Positions 17,172 to 24,404 of a stretch of 53,017 bases of DNA are shown here, piece after piece. A program made the position numbers and the translations under genes. The DNA is from JANXQG01 sp037147235 (lineage in GTDB: Bacteria > Planctomycetota > Planctomycetia > Pirellulales > Thermoguttaceae). Location: the NCBI GenBank assembly GCA_037147235.1, contig JBAWVO010000005.1:1-53017 (forward strand), given 5' to 3'. Below the pieces are notes generated by a model that was given only the letters and a program-made list of their open reading frames with translations, searched no databases and was not told the origin of the DNA. Position 1 is the first letter of the stretch. Every line of letters begins with the position of its first letter.

Positions 17172-18698
17172 TCAGATAAAGATATAACCTTCTTCGTCAT
17201 GCTGACTGACGTCGAGCCCTTCCATTTCAGCCTCGCGGGAAACGCGAAGCCCCATGACGGCGTCGAGGATCTTCAGAATGATGAACGTGCCGACCGCAGC
17301 CAGGATCCAGGTGATGATCACGGCCACAATCTGGGCCCACATGACGGATGTGCTGCCATCGATAAGCCCCAGTTTATCTGCCGTGTGGCCCTCGAGCGTA
17401 ACGCCGCCGGCAACCCGGGTGGCGAAAACTCCCGTGAGAAGTGCGCCCAATGTACCGCCAACCCCATGGATGCCGAAGGCGTCAAGCGAATCATCATAGC
17501 CGAAATAGGCCTTGACCAGCGTGCAGGCCGTGTAGCATACGCAGGCGACGGCGACACCCATCGCCAAGGCATACATCGGCGTCACAAAACCCGAGGCGGG
17601 CGTGATGCAAACCAAACCGGCAACCAGGCCTGAGCATGCCCCCAGTACGCTCGGCTTGCCACGAAAGATCCATTCTAGGCCAGCCCACGTCAGCCCGCCG
17701 GCCGCAGCGCAGAAGTGCGTGACCATAAAGGCCCCGCTAGCCAGTGCGCCAGCGTTTCCAGCACTGCCGGCATTGAAACCAAACCAGCCCACCCACAACA
17801 TCGCTGCGCCGATGGCCGTGTAGGTCAAGTTATGGGGCGGCATGGCCGTCTTGCCGTAGCCAAGCCGCTTACCCAGCATCAACGCGCAAATCAAGGCCGA
17901 AACACCGGAGCTGATATGAACCACCGTGCCTCCGGCAAAGTCCAAAGCTCCGCCGGAAAAGATTCCCTTCGCGTACTTGCTCCCATAGGATAGAACTCCC
18001 CCGCCCCAAACCCAGTGGGCAAGCGGACAGTAGATCAATGTGCCCCAGAGAATCATGAAGACGACCATCGTACTGAACTTCATTCGTTCGGCAAAAGCAC
18101 CGCAAATCAGGGCGGGAGTGATGATGAAGAACATGCACTGAAAGAGCATGAAACTGGCCGTTGGAACCGTCATGGCCGCCCCATCCACTGGCGAGCGAAA
18201 GTTGTCCATCACGGAAGTCTGAGCACTCTCATCCCAAGTGGGCGCCACATGGTCCATGAACAAGTAATACTTGGCGTCGCCGATATAGCCGAACCACGAT
18301 TGATAGGCCGGTGACTCTTTCTTTGTTTCCTTGTCCACAACCATAAACCTAGGGTCTCTTCCAAACGACAGCCCAAATCCATAGAGGGCCCAAATGACCG
18401 TCATCAGGCACATCAGGAAAAGACACTGCATCATGACGCTGAGCACGTTCTTCTTGCGGACCAGTCCGCTATAGAAAAGTGCCAGTCCGGGACCGGTCAT
18501 CATGAGCACTAAGGCCGAGGAGACGAGCATCCAGGCGTTGTCGCCCGAATCAACCTTAGGTGCCGCGCCTGGGGTAGTTGCTGGAATGGTTGGATTTGCC
18601 GGGGCTTCTTCCGCAGCTCGCAAAACCGAAGCCGCCCCGAAAGCCGAGAACATGACCGCCACCCATAAAATCGACCGCACAATCCTAGTTGGACTCAT
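17172..18698 (-). CDS. amtB: Ammonium transporter (Amt/MEP/Rh family)
   Basis: Inner-membrane ammonium channel, 508 residues. A signal peptide (about residues 1-29, ending RAAEE) and a low-complexity Pro/Ala segment precede the 11 TM segments. Twin-histidine pore residues are seen in GGTVVHISSGVSALICALML and DAFGIHGVGGTLGALLTGVF. Between the first TMs and the pore there is an insert (MVVDKETKKESPAYQSWFGY then KYYLFMDHVAPTW) longer than in E. coli AmtB. The C-tail RVSREAEMEGLDVSQHDEEGY is the conserved gating/GlnK-docking tail. The ATG at 18698 was chosen for its AAAGGAAA site and clean signal peptide. Gene order amt-glnK is reversed relative to the usual glnK-amtB. Confidence 0.95.
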   Translation of the reverse strand: MSPTRIVRSILWVAVMFSAFGAASVLRAAEEAPANPTIPATTPGAAPKVDSGDNAWMLVSSALVLMMTGPGLALFYSGLVRKKNVLSVMMQCLFLMCLMTVIWALYGFGLSFGRDPRFMVVDKETKKESPAYQSWFGYIGDAKYYLFMDHVAPTWDESAQTSVMDNFRSPVDGAAMTVPTASFMLFQCMFFIITPALICGAFAERMKFSTMVVFMILWGTLIYCPLAHWVWGGGVLSYGSKYAKGIFSGGALDFAGGTVVHISSGVSALICALMLGKRLGYGKTAMPPHNLTYTAIGAAMLWVGWFGFNAGSAGNAGALASGAFMVTHFCAAAGGLTWAGLEWIFRGKPSVLGACSGLVAGLVCITPASGFVTPMYALAMGVAVACVCYTACTLVKAYFGYDDSLDAFGIHGVGGTLGALLTGVFATRVAGGVTLEGHTADKLGLIDGSTSVMWAQIVAVIITWILAAVGTFIILKILDAVMGLRVSREAEMEGLDVSQHDEEGYIFI

Positions 18699-18765
18699 TG
18701 CACCGTTTCCTTTTACAGAATAAAGAAACCCACATTTTCCAATTATTGACACCAGAAAATTCCCC

Positions 18766-20862
18766 TCACCGCCCGGCCACTTCCTTTGCCAGCTTCACGA
18801 GGTTCTCGACCGTGAATCCATACTGCTCCAAGAGCACGCCTACCGGTGCCGAGGCACCAAAATGATTGATGCCGAGAAATCGCCCGCAACCGCCAATGTA
18901 CTTGCACCAGCCTTGGTCGATGCCCAATTCGACGGCCACCCGATATTTTACATCCGGCGGCAACACGGAATCGCGATAGGCCTGCGATTGAGCGTCAAAA
19001 AGCTCCCAGCTCGGCAGACTCACCACGCGGGCCTTGATGCCGTCAGCCGTCAGCTTCTCATAGGTGCTAACGCAGAGCGAAAGCTCGCTGCCGGTGCCGA
19101 TGAGAATTACCTCCGGCTTGCCGTCGGTCGCGTCGGCCAACACGTAACCGCCCTTCTGTGCGCCAGCAGCGGGGGCATACTTGCGTACGTCAGGCTTTCC
19201 AGCCTGACCAACGATCGGCATGACGTACCGATCAAGCGTCGGCAGGTTCTGCCGCGATAGCACCAGGGCCGTTGGCCCCTTGGTATTGAGTACCATGGAG
19301 CGATAGGCCTCGATTACTTCGTTGGCGTCGCCAGGCCGAATCACGGTGAGATTCGGGATTGCTCGCAGTGAGGCCAAGTGCTCGATCGGCTGGTGCGTGG
19401 GACCGTCTTCGCCTACGCCGATCGAATCGTGGGTGAAGACGTAAAACACCGGCAGACCCATGATGGCGGCCATGCGGATCGAAGGCCGCATGTAATCGGC
19501 AAAGACAAAGAAGGTGGCCCCGAACGAACGCAGCCCGGCCAAGGCCATGCCGTTGATGATCGCGCCCATGGCATGTTCGCGAATGCCGAAGTGCAAATTG
19601 CGGCCGCCATAGCTTCCGGCTTCAAAATCGCCGCCACCTTCCATGAGCGTGAGCGTCGATGGGGCTAGGTCGGCCGACCCGCCAACGAGCCATGGCAACC
19701 GATTGGCAATCTGATTCAATACCTTACCCGAGCTGGCCCGCGTGGCCAGTCCCTTGGCGTCGGCGGCGAAGGGTTTGATCTCCGCGTCCCAGCCATCGGG
19801 CAATTCGTGCTGCCCGATAAGATCGATCTCTTTGGCCTGCTCGGGAAATTGCCCGGCATACTCAGCATAACGCGTTTCCCAGGTCTGGCGGAGAGACTGG
19901 CCGCGGGCACCGATATTTGCGCGGAAGTGGGCCAGCACCTCTTCGGGCACGAGGAACTTTTGATCGGCTGGCCAGCCATAAGCCAGCTTGGTTAGGCGGA
20001 TCTCCTCATCGCCCAGCGGGCTACCGTGGGCACCGTGCGTGTTTTGCTTGTTTGGGGAGCCGAAGGCAATTACGCTACGAGCCACGATCAGCGTCGGCCG
20101 GCCGGTCGTCTTCTGAAAACTTGTAATCGCGGCGCGGAAGGCCGCCAGATCGTTGATATCGTCGACCTTCAACACGTTCCAGCCGTAACCGGCGAACCGC
20201 TGCTGCATGCACTCGCTGAAAGCCAAGTCCGTGTGGCCTTCAATCGTGATTTTGTTGTCGTCGTAGATCCAACAGAGGTTCGATAACTTGAGGTGGCCGG
20301 CCAACGAAGCGGCCTCCGCCCCGACGCCTTCCATCATGTCGCCATCGCCGCACAGGGCGTAAACATTGTAGTCGAACAGGTCAAAGCCAGGGCGGTTGTA
20401 GCGGGCAGCCAACCAGCGCTGGGCAATCGCCATGCCGACGCTGTTGGCAATACCCTGCCCCAGCGGGCCGGTCGTCGTTTCCACGCCCGTGGTATGGCCA
20501 TATTCGGGATGGCCTGGGCAACGGCTTTCCAATTGGCGGAACTGGCGAATGTCGTCCAGTGACACCGCCGGTTTGTCCGTGCCACGACCGGCGGCATCGG
20601 TCTGCTTCACGCCGCATAAATGGAGCGTGGAATAGAGCAACATCGAAGCGTGACCGCAAGAAAGGACGAATCGGTCGCGATTGGGCCACTGCGGCTGGGC
20701 CGGATCATAACGCAGAAACTCGTTGAAAATCACATAGCTCGCCGGCGCAAGGGCCATGGGTGTGCCAGGATGGCCACTATTGGCTGCCTGCACGGCATCC
20801 ATCGAGAGGGTGCGAATAGTGTTAATAGAGAGCGATTCGATCGGTTGAGTCGTATGGGGCAT
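18766..20862 (-). CDS. tkt: Transketolase
   Basis: Thiamine-diphosphate enzyme of the pentose phosphate pathway, 698 residues. Seen: GHPGTPMALAPA, the TPP motif GDGDMMEGVGAEAASLAGHL ending in N-K-I-T-I, GAHGSPLGDEEI, the pyrimidine domain with DSIGVGEDGPTHQPIEHL, and the C-terminal domain. The start at 20862 is supported because the longer one (20904) falls at the predicted transcription start of a good promoter. Oddity: after LPTLDR, where homologues continue directly with TKYA, there is an insert of about 16 residues (YVMPIVGQAGKPDVR) coded by a nested palindrome also found between cysJ and cysI. Confidence 0.95.
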   Translation of the reverse strand: MPHTTQPIESLSINTIRTLSMDAVQAANSGHPGTPMALAPASYVIFNEFLRYDPAQPQWPNRDRFVLSCGHASMLLYSTLHLCGVKQTDAAGRGTDKPAVSLDDIRQFRQLESRCPGHPEYGHTTGVETTTGPLGQGIANSVGMAIAQRWLAARYNRPGFDLFDYNVYALCGDGDMMEGVGAEAASLAGHLKLSNLCWIYDDNKITIEGHTDLAFSECMQQRFAGYGWNVLKVDDINDLAAFRAAITSFQKTTGRPTLIVARSVIAFGSPNKQNTHGAHGSPLGDEEIRLTKLAYGWPADQKFLVPEEVLAHFRANIGARGQSLRQTWETRYAEYAGQFPEQAKEIDLIGQHELPDGWDAEIKPFAADAKGLATRASSGKVLNQIANRLPWLVGGSADLAPSTLTLMEGGGDFEAGSYGGRNLHFGIREHAMGAIINGMALAGLRSFGATFFVFADYMRPSIRMAAIMGLPVFYVFTHDSIGVGEDGPTHQPIEHLASLRAIPNLTVIRPGDANEVIEAYRSMVLNTKGPTALVLSRQNLPTLDRYVMPIVGQAGKPDVRKYAPAAGAQKGGYVLADATDGKPEVILIGTGSELSLCVSTYEKLTADGIKARVVSLPSWELFDAQSQAYRDSVLPPDVKYRVAVELGIDQGWCKYIGGCGRFLGINHFGASAPVGVLLEQYGFTVENLVKLAKEVAGR
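19185..19228. repeat. Nested palindrome inside tkt
   Basis: Outer arms GTACGTCA (19185-19192) and TGACGTAC (19221-19228); inner arms GTCAGGCT (19189-19196) and AGCCTGAC (19201-19208) with a 4-base loop. The core GTCAGGCTTTCCAGCCTGAC is identical to one arm of the hairpin at 35349-35408. Confidence 0.88.
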
Positions 20863-20910
20863 GGATTCAGAAAGGAAGCGGCGAACAGGGAAAGATTCCA
20901 ACATATAGTT

Positions 20911-20939
20911 AGTCTAAAAGGAGAAGGCAGTCTCGTCAA
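20911..20939 (-). promoter_or_regulatory. Probable sigma70-type promoter of tkt
   Basis: Minus strand TTGACG (20939-20934), 17-base spacer, TAGACT (20916-20911). Transcription would begin near 20904, about 40 bases before the chosen ATG. Confidence 0.6.
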
Positions 20940-21137
20940 TCCACTAACAGGAAAACCACCAATGAGAGAACTGCAAAGCCTTTCGGCCTATTGCCGCAGG
21001 ATACCCAATATGGCCTCCAAAGTCATGTGGCCTCTCCCTCCATAATTCCCTCTTCCGCGTTTATCGGGGGTCGCTGTTAGAATAATCGCGGTGTATAATC
21101 AGTCGTGACCGGTTCGTGTTGAAACAAGAAAGCCGCA

Positions 21138-21461
21138 ATGTCGACCACCCCACCAATAATCTGCTTCGCGTCAGCAACAGGACCGAACGGTACCGTTTAC
21201 CGGGGTCCAGCTTGCAGCAAGGCGCAGGCGATTGCTTTCCGATCTGTGGGAAATGACATTGTGGTTTGTGACGGTTCGACGGTCGATAACCGAAGGCTTG
21301 CGAAGGAAATTGAAGAGGCGGTAGTCGGCGTCGGCAACGCGAAGGAAGATCCGGCTCACATCGTTTCGGCTGGATCGGATGCGCTGCCGCACTTTCAACC
21401 AAAGGTGCGGCCACCCACCGGACATGGCTTTTTTGAAATTGGCACAGCGAAGGCAAAGTGA
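21138..21461 (+). CDS. Hypothetical protein, first of an overlapping pair
   Basis: A 107-residue protein I do not recognise. No signal peptide or membrane segment. It is mixed alpha/beta in appearance, with a basic C-terminus. Its TGA overlaps the ATG of the next gene by four bases, a sign of translational coupling and that both are real. GC content and codon use are lower in bias than the neighbouring tkt and floA genes, suggesting later arrival. Small tightly coupled unknown pairs beside a MITE are often immunity or toxin-antitoxin-like cargo, but nothing in the sequence proves that. Confidence 0.5.
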   Translation: MSTTPPIICFASATGPNGTVYRGPACSKAQAIAFRSVGNDIVVCDGSTVDNRRLAKEIEEAVVGVGNAKEDPAHIVSAGSDALPHFQPKVRPPTGHGFFEIGTAKAK

Positions 21462-21982
21462 TGAAATACCTGACTCCTGAACTTTACGTGAAGATCAACG
21501 AAGCCGACGACGATGAGGTCGAGGGCTTTTACCAGGAATGGACTGCGGCGGGAGCAAACGCACGCACGCACCTACAGCAAGTCAAGCACAAACTACCACA
21601 GAAAATGCAACTGTTCTGCGAAACGCTCTGTCTCCACGATGCGGAAGTTCTCGGCATTAACGTGTCCGGTGGCGACAACGCAGTCCGCACGCCTGTCGCC
21701 GTCATCAGCGTTCGTCAGGACAACAAACTGATCTGGCTCGTCTACGATCTCTACGACCAACCGACGATTACGACGCCGGTGTCGTCGGATGCATTCGTGA
21801 GTGCCTCGGAGCAGCGCCAATGGCTCTATGATGAAGTCGACGTTTGTGACGATCCCAAGTGCCGCCACGAGATCCTTTTGAATACCGGCGAAGTCATCGA
21901 GTTGGTTTTCTTCCAGTTCGACATCTTCGTCCACCACAGTCTGTCGCATGCGATTCAGCCGCAAATCGCGCAGTTGGTATAA
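21458..21982 (+). CDS. Hypothetical acidic protein (possible DUF4085-like start)
   Basis: A 174-residue acidic, soluble protein coupled to the preceding gene by ATGA. It opens with KYLTPELYVKINEADDDEVE, which recalls the MKYFTKELY opening of DUF4085-type proteins; the rest I cannot match. The middle has a beta-rich run (TPVAVISVRQDNKLIWLVYD) and an acidic patch with two cysteines (VDVCDDPKCRHE). Many acidic residues and a coupled partner fit an immunity-protein style, but this is speculation. Confidence 0.6.
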   Translation: MMKYLTPELYVKINEADDDEVEGFYQEWTAAGANARTHLQQVKHKLPQKMQLFCETLCLHDAEVLGINVSGGDNAVRTPVAVISVRQDNKLIWLVYDLYDQPTITTPVSSDAFVSASEQRQWLYDEVDVCDDPKCRHEILLNTGEVIELVFFQFDIFVHHSLSHAIQPQIAQLV

Positions 21983-22079
21983 GTCCGCCGAGATGTGCGA
22001 GAAGAACCGGTGCCTCGCTTTGGACAACTACTGGCTGTTCTGCTGCGGCAACAATGACCGTTTCGTTTGTTGGTTTCTT

Positions 22080-22236
22080 AGAGGCTATCCGAGAAGTTAA
22101 CTCTTTGGCAGTAAGTACTTACAACGATGCTAGCACAGCTTGCACGCGAAATCGTGGCAGTTTCTGTAATCACGACAACCGCCATTGTATTTGCAAGTCG
22201 TTTTGCTAAAGCACTTTACGTTTTCGGATAGCCTCT
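22080..22236. mobile_element. MITE-like element, 157 bp
   Basis: Perfect 13-base terminal inverted repeats AGAGGCTATCCGA (22080-22092) and TCGGATAGCCTCT (22224-22236) enclose 131 bp without a usable reading frame. The ends resemble those of IS5-group elements (GAGGCTATCCGA type), which could supply transposase in trans. TT flanks both ends, so any target duplication would be 2 bp. The remaining gaps (21983-22079, 22237-22332) show nothing else. Confidence 0.75.
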
Positions 22237-22332
22237 TTGAGTTCCTTTCAAACCGCCCAAAAGCGTCGCAGTTCTTCAGGACTGGTCGCTGTCTCGACTG
22301 CATTTGGAACAGAAGAAAGATTTACATCTTCT

Positions 22333-23328
22333 TTACTGCGGCCCGTTAGCGGTGAGCAAGGTTCCTTTGCGGAAGGCGGCGGCCATTGCGATGGGAACCT
22401 CCGCTTCGGCCAGCACGACATTGGCTCGATTTCGCGCGACCTGGGCCTTCATTTCCTGCTCGTGGGCCAAGGCCATCGCCCGACGTTCCTCGGCCTTGGC
22501 GCGGGCGACACGCATATCAGCCTCGGCCTGGTCGGCCTGCAAGCGGGCACCAATGTTCTGTCCCACGTCGATATCCGCGATGTCGATGGAAACAATGGTA
22601 TACGCCGTCTGCGCGTCCAATCCGCGATCCAACACGGCCTTGGAGATCTTGTCGGGCTTTTCCATCACGTCGAAATGGGTCTCCGCGGCACCGATGGCGG
22701 TGATGATTCCCTCCCCCACTCGGGCGATGATCGTTTCCTCGGTGGCGCCGCCAATGAGTTGTTCGAGGTTGGTTCGCACGGTCACGCGGGCGCGAACCTT
22801 CAGTTCCACGCCGTTCTTAGCGATGGCACTGAGCGTGGCCCGGCCTGACCGCTTGGGATCGGGGCAATCGATCACCTTCGGATAGACGCTCGTTTGCACG
22901 GCGTCCAATACATCGCGGCCGGCCAAGTCGATGGCCGCCGCACGGTCAAAATCCAGATCAATATCGGCCCGATGGGCAGCAATAATCGCTTTAATGACCC
23001 TCAACACGTCGCCTCCAGACAGGTAGTGGGCCTCCAGCCTTTGGGTGGTCACACCGGTCTCCAGTTCCGTACCGATGCCAGATTGCATGGACATGATCTT
23101 GCCGGTGACGATGATTTGCTTATTCACGCGGCGGAAACTCATGCCGATGAGGCTGACCAGGGTCACATTTGCCCGAGAAAAATAAGCCTGGACCCAAATT
23201 TTTCCATAGCTCCAACCGATCAAGGCCAGAATCGCACCAAGGAAGACCAAGACGATCAAAGCCAGCCCCCACAACGGAAAATTACTCGGTGGAGATTGAG
23301 CTGCGAACAGGAAAGCAAGGCAATTCAC
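22333..23328 (-). CDS. floA: Flotillin-like protein FloA
   Basis: Membrane scaffold protein of functional membrane microdomains, 331 residues, the usual FloA length. An N-terminal hydrophobic hairpin (PLWGLALIVLVFLGAILALI, about residues 19-38) is followed by the SPFH/PHB-like region (SFRRVNKQIIVTGKIM; GGDVLRVIKAIIAAHRADID) and an Ala/Glu-rich helical C-terminus (AEADMRVARAKAEERRAMAL). The GTG start is supported by TAGGAG seven bases upstream. Monocistronic and divergent from the ribosomal protein genes; no NfeD partner gene is in the window. Confidence 0.93.
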   Translation of the reverse strand: MNCLAFLFAAQSPPSNFPLWGLALIVLVFLGAILALIGWSYGKIWVQAYFSRANVTLVSLIGMSFRRVNKQIIVTGKIMSMQSGIGTELETGVTTQRLEAHYLSGGDVLRVIKAIIAAHRADIDLDFDRAAAIDLAGRDVLDAVQTSVYPKVIDCPDPKRSGRATLSAIAKNGVELKVRARVTVRTNLEQLIGGATEETIIARVGEGIITAIGAAETHFDVMEKPDKISKAVLDRGLDAQTAYTIVSIDIADIDVGQNIGARLQADQAEADMRVARAKAEERRAMALAHEQEMKAQVARNRANVVLAEAEVPIAMAAAFRKGTLLTANGPQ

Positions 23329-23474
23329 GGTAAACTCCTAGTTAAAAACAGCCAAAGGGAGGGTTTGTTTGATTGATTCGGACAAGCCCGTATGACGATA
23401 GTAGCTTAACGCAGTAAGTGCGGTGTGAACAGCCCCCGGAGATTTTGTTTCCGGTTTTCGCCCTGAAGTCCCCC

Positions 23475-23503
23475 TTTTCACGCCGGGGGGGGCAATCTAT
23501 AAT
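23475..23503 (+). promoter_or_regulatory. Probable promoter of rpmI-rplT
   Basis: TTTTCA (23475-23480), 17-base spacer, perfect TATAAT (23498-23503), about 48 bp before rpmI. The usual infC gene is not upstream, so the ribosomal pair must have its own promoter, and this is the best candidate. Confidence 0.5.
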
Positions 23504-23550
23504 AACGGGTCTCGTTTGAAGCGATCCAAGGAAGAAGAGGGTAAACCATC

Positions 23551-23754
23551 ATGCCCAAGATGAAAACGCATAAGGGAACAAAAAAGCGATTCCGCCTGAC
23601 GGCCAGCGGAAAAGTGAAGCATCGCCGCGCCGGCACCAGTCACCTGGCGACGCGGAAGACCCACAAGCAGAAGCGAAACCTCCGCGGGACCGGTGTTGTC
23701 AACGCGGTCGATGTCAAGCGTCTGCACATTGCGCTGAACGGGTACAGCTACTAA
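23551..23754 (+). CDS. rpmI: 50S ribosomal protein L35
   Basis: 67 residues, highly basic, beginning PKMKTHKGTKKRFRLTASGK and carrying the standard HRRAGTSHLATRKTHKQKRNL core. Component of the large ribosomal subunit. In most bacteria the order is infC-rpmI-rplT; here infC is absent and floA lies divergently upstream. A G/A-rich stretch (GGAAGAAGAGGG) upstream may serve as ribosome-binding site. Confidence 0.97.
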   Translation: MPKMKTHKGTKKRFRLTASGKVKHRRAGTSHLATRKTHKQKRNLRGTGVVNAVDVKRLHIALNGYSY

Positions 23755-23878
23755 GTAGGTCGTTTATTGAAGTCGTAGGGTGGGCCTGTCCCACCAAAAA
23801 ACGCGAGTCCGGCTATTCAACGCTTGCCATGTTGGCAAGGGCCATTTGCTCGCCCAGCTATTTTCAGGATGAATAGCC
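23755..23878 (+). other. rpmI-rplT spacer with two hairpins
   Basis: First, GGTGGGCCTGTCCCACC followed by A6, a repeat-like palindrome whose T-tract would act on the minus strand. Second, CTTGCCA-TGT-TGGCAAG (23823-23839), a 7-bp stem just before rplT. L20 is known to control this operon through RNA structure in other bacteria, so the second hairpin could be regulatory; this is inference. Confidence 0.4.
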
Positions 23879-24262
23879 ATGCGTACCGTTAAAGGTGCCG
23901 CCAGAAATCAGGCTAAAAAGCGTCTCTTCCACAAGGTGAAGGGATTTGTCGGTGGGCGTCGTCGTCTGCTGCGTACTGCCAAAGAAACACTCCTTCGCGC
24001 CGGTGTCTATGCCTTTCGCGATCGTCGCAACCGGAAGCGGGAGTTCCGCAAACTCTGGATCATCCGCATCAACGCGGCCGTCCGCGAGCGCGGTCTGAGC
24101 TACAGCACGTTTATCAACGGGCTGACCAAGGCCCAGATCGAGTTGGATCGTAAGATTCTCGCCGATCTGGCCGTGACCGATCCTACGGCGTTTGACCAGA
24201 TCGTTGCCGCGGTCAAAGAGGCACTGGCCACTGCGACTGCCGCTACGACGACGACGGCGTAG
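23879..24262 (+). CDS. rplT: 50S ribosomal protein L20
   Basis: 127 residues; binds 23S rRNA early in large-subunit assembly. Typical L20 body: FHKVKGFVGGRRRLLRTAKE, FRDRRNRKREFRKLWIIRIN and GLSYSTFINGLTKAQIELDR. The C-terminus has a short low-complexity Ala/Thr tail (TATAATTTTA) beyond the usual end. AGGA precedes the ATG. It follows rpmI after 124 bp and is followed by a 137-bp palindromic repeat, then pheS. Confidence 0.97.
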   Translation: MRTVKGAARNQAKKRLFHKVKGFVGGRRRLLRTAKETLLRAGVYAFRDRRNRKREFRKLWIIRINAAVRERGLSYSTFINGLTKAQIELDRKILADLAVTDPTAFDQIVAAVKEALATATAATTTTA

Positions 24263-24266
24263 GAAA

Positions 24267-24403
24267 AAATCCGAAATCCGAATGTCGAAATCCGAAGCAA
24301 ATTCAAGTACGGAATGATAAAGGCTCAAAACAGGTTTCGATCATTCGGGTTTCTTATTTGAATTTGTTTCGGATTTCGTGTTTTGTATTTCGGATTTATA
24401 CCC
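24267..24403. repeat. ATCCGAAAT-type palindromic element, copy 1
   Basis: The left half (AAATCCGAAATCCGAAT, then GAAATCCGAAGCAAATTC) and the right half (GAATTTGTTTCGGATTTCG, then ATTTCGGATTT) are imperfect inverted copies around a GATAAAGG...TCATTC centre. The same architecture recurs between pheS and pheT, and half of it at 37616-37690. It fills the rplT-pheS gap completely. Confidence 0.85.
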
Positions 24404-24404
24404 C

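Noticed and set aside
18699..18765. Sigma54 promoter for amt
   Set aside because: No GG-N10-GC pair at the right spacing could be found upstream of the start.
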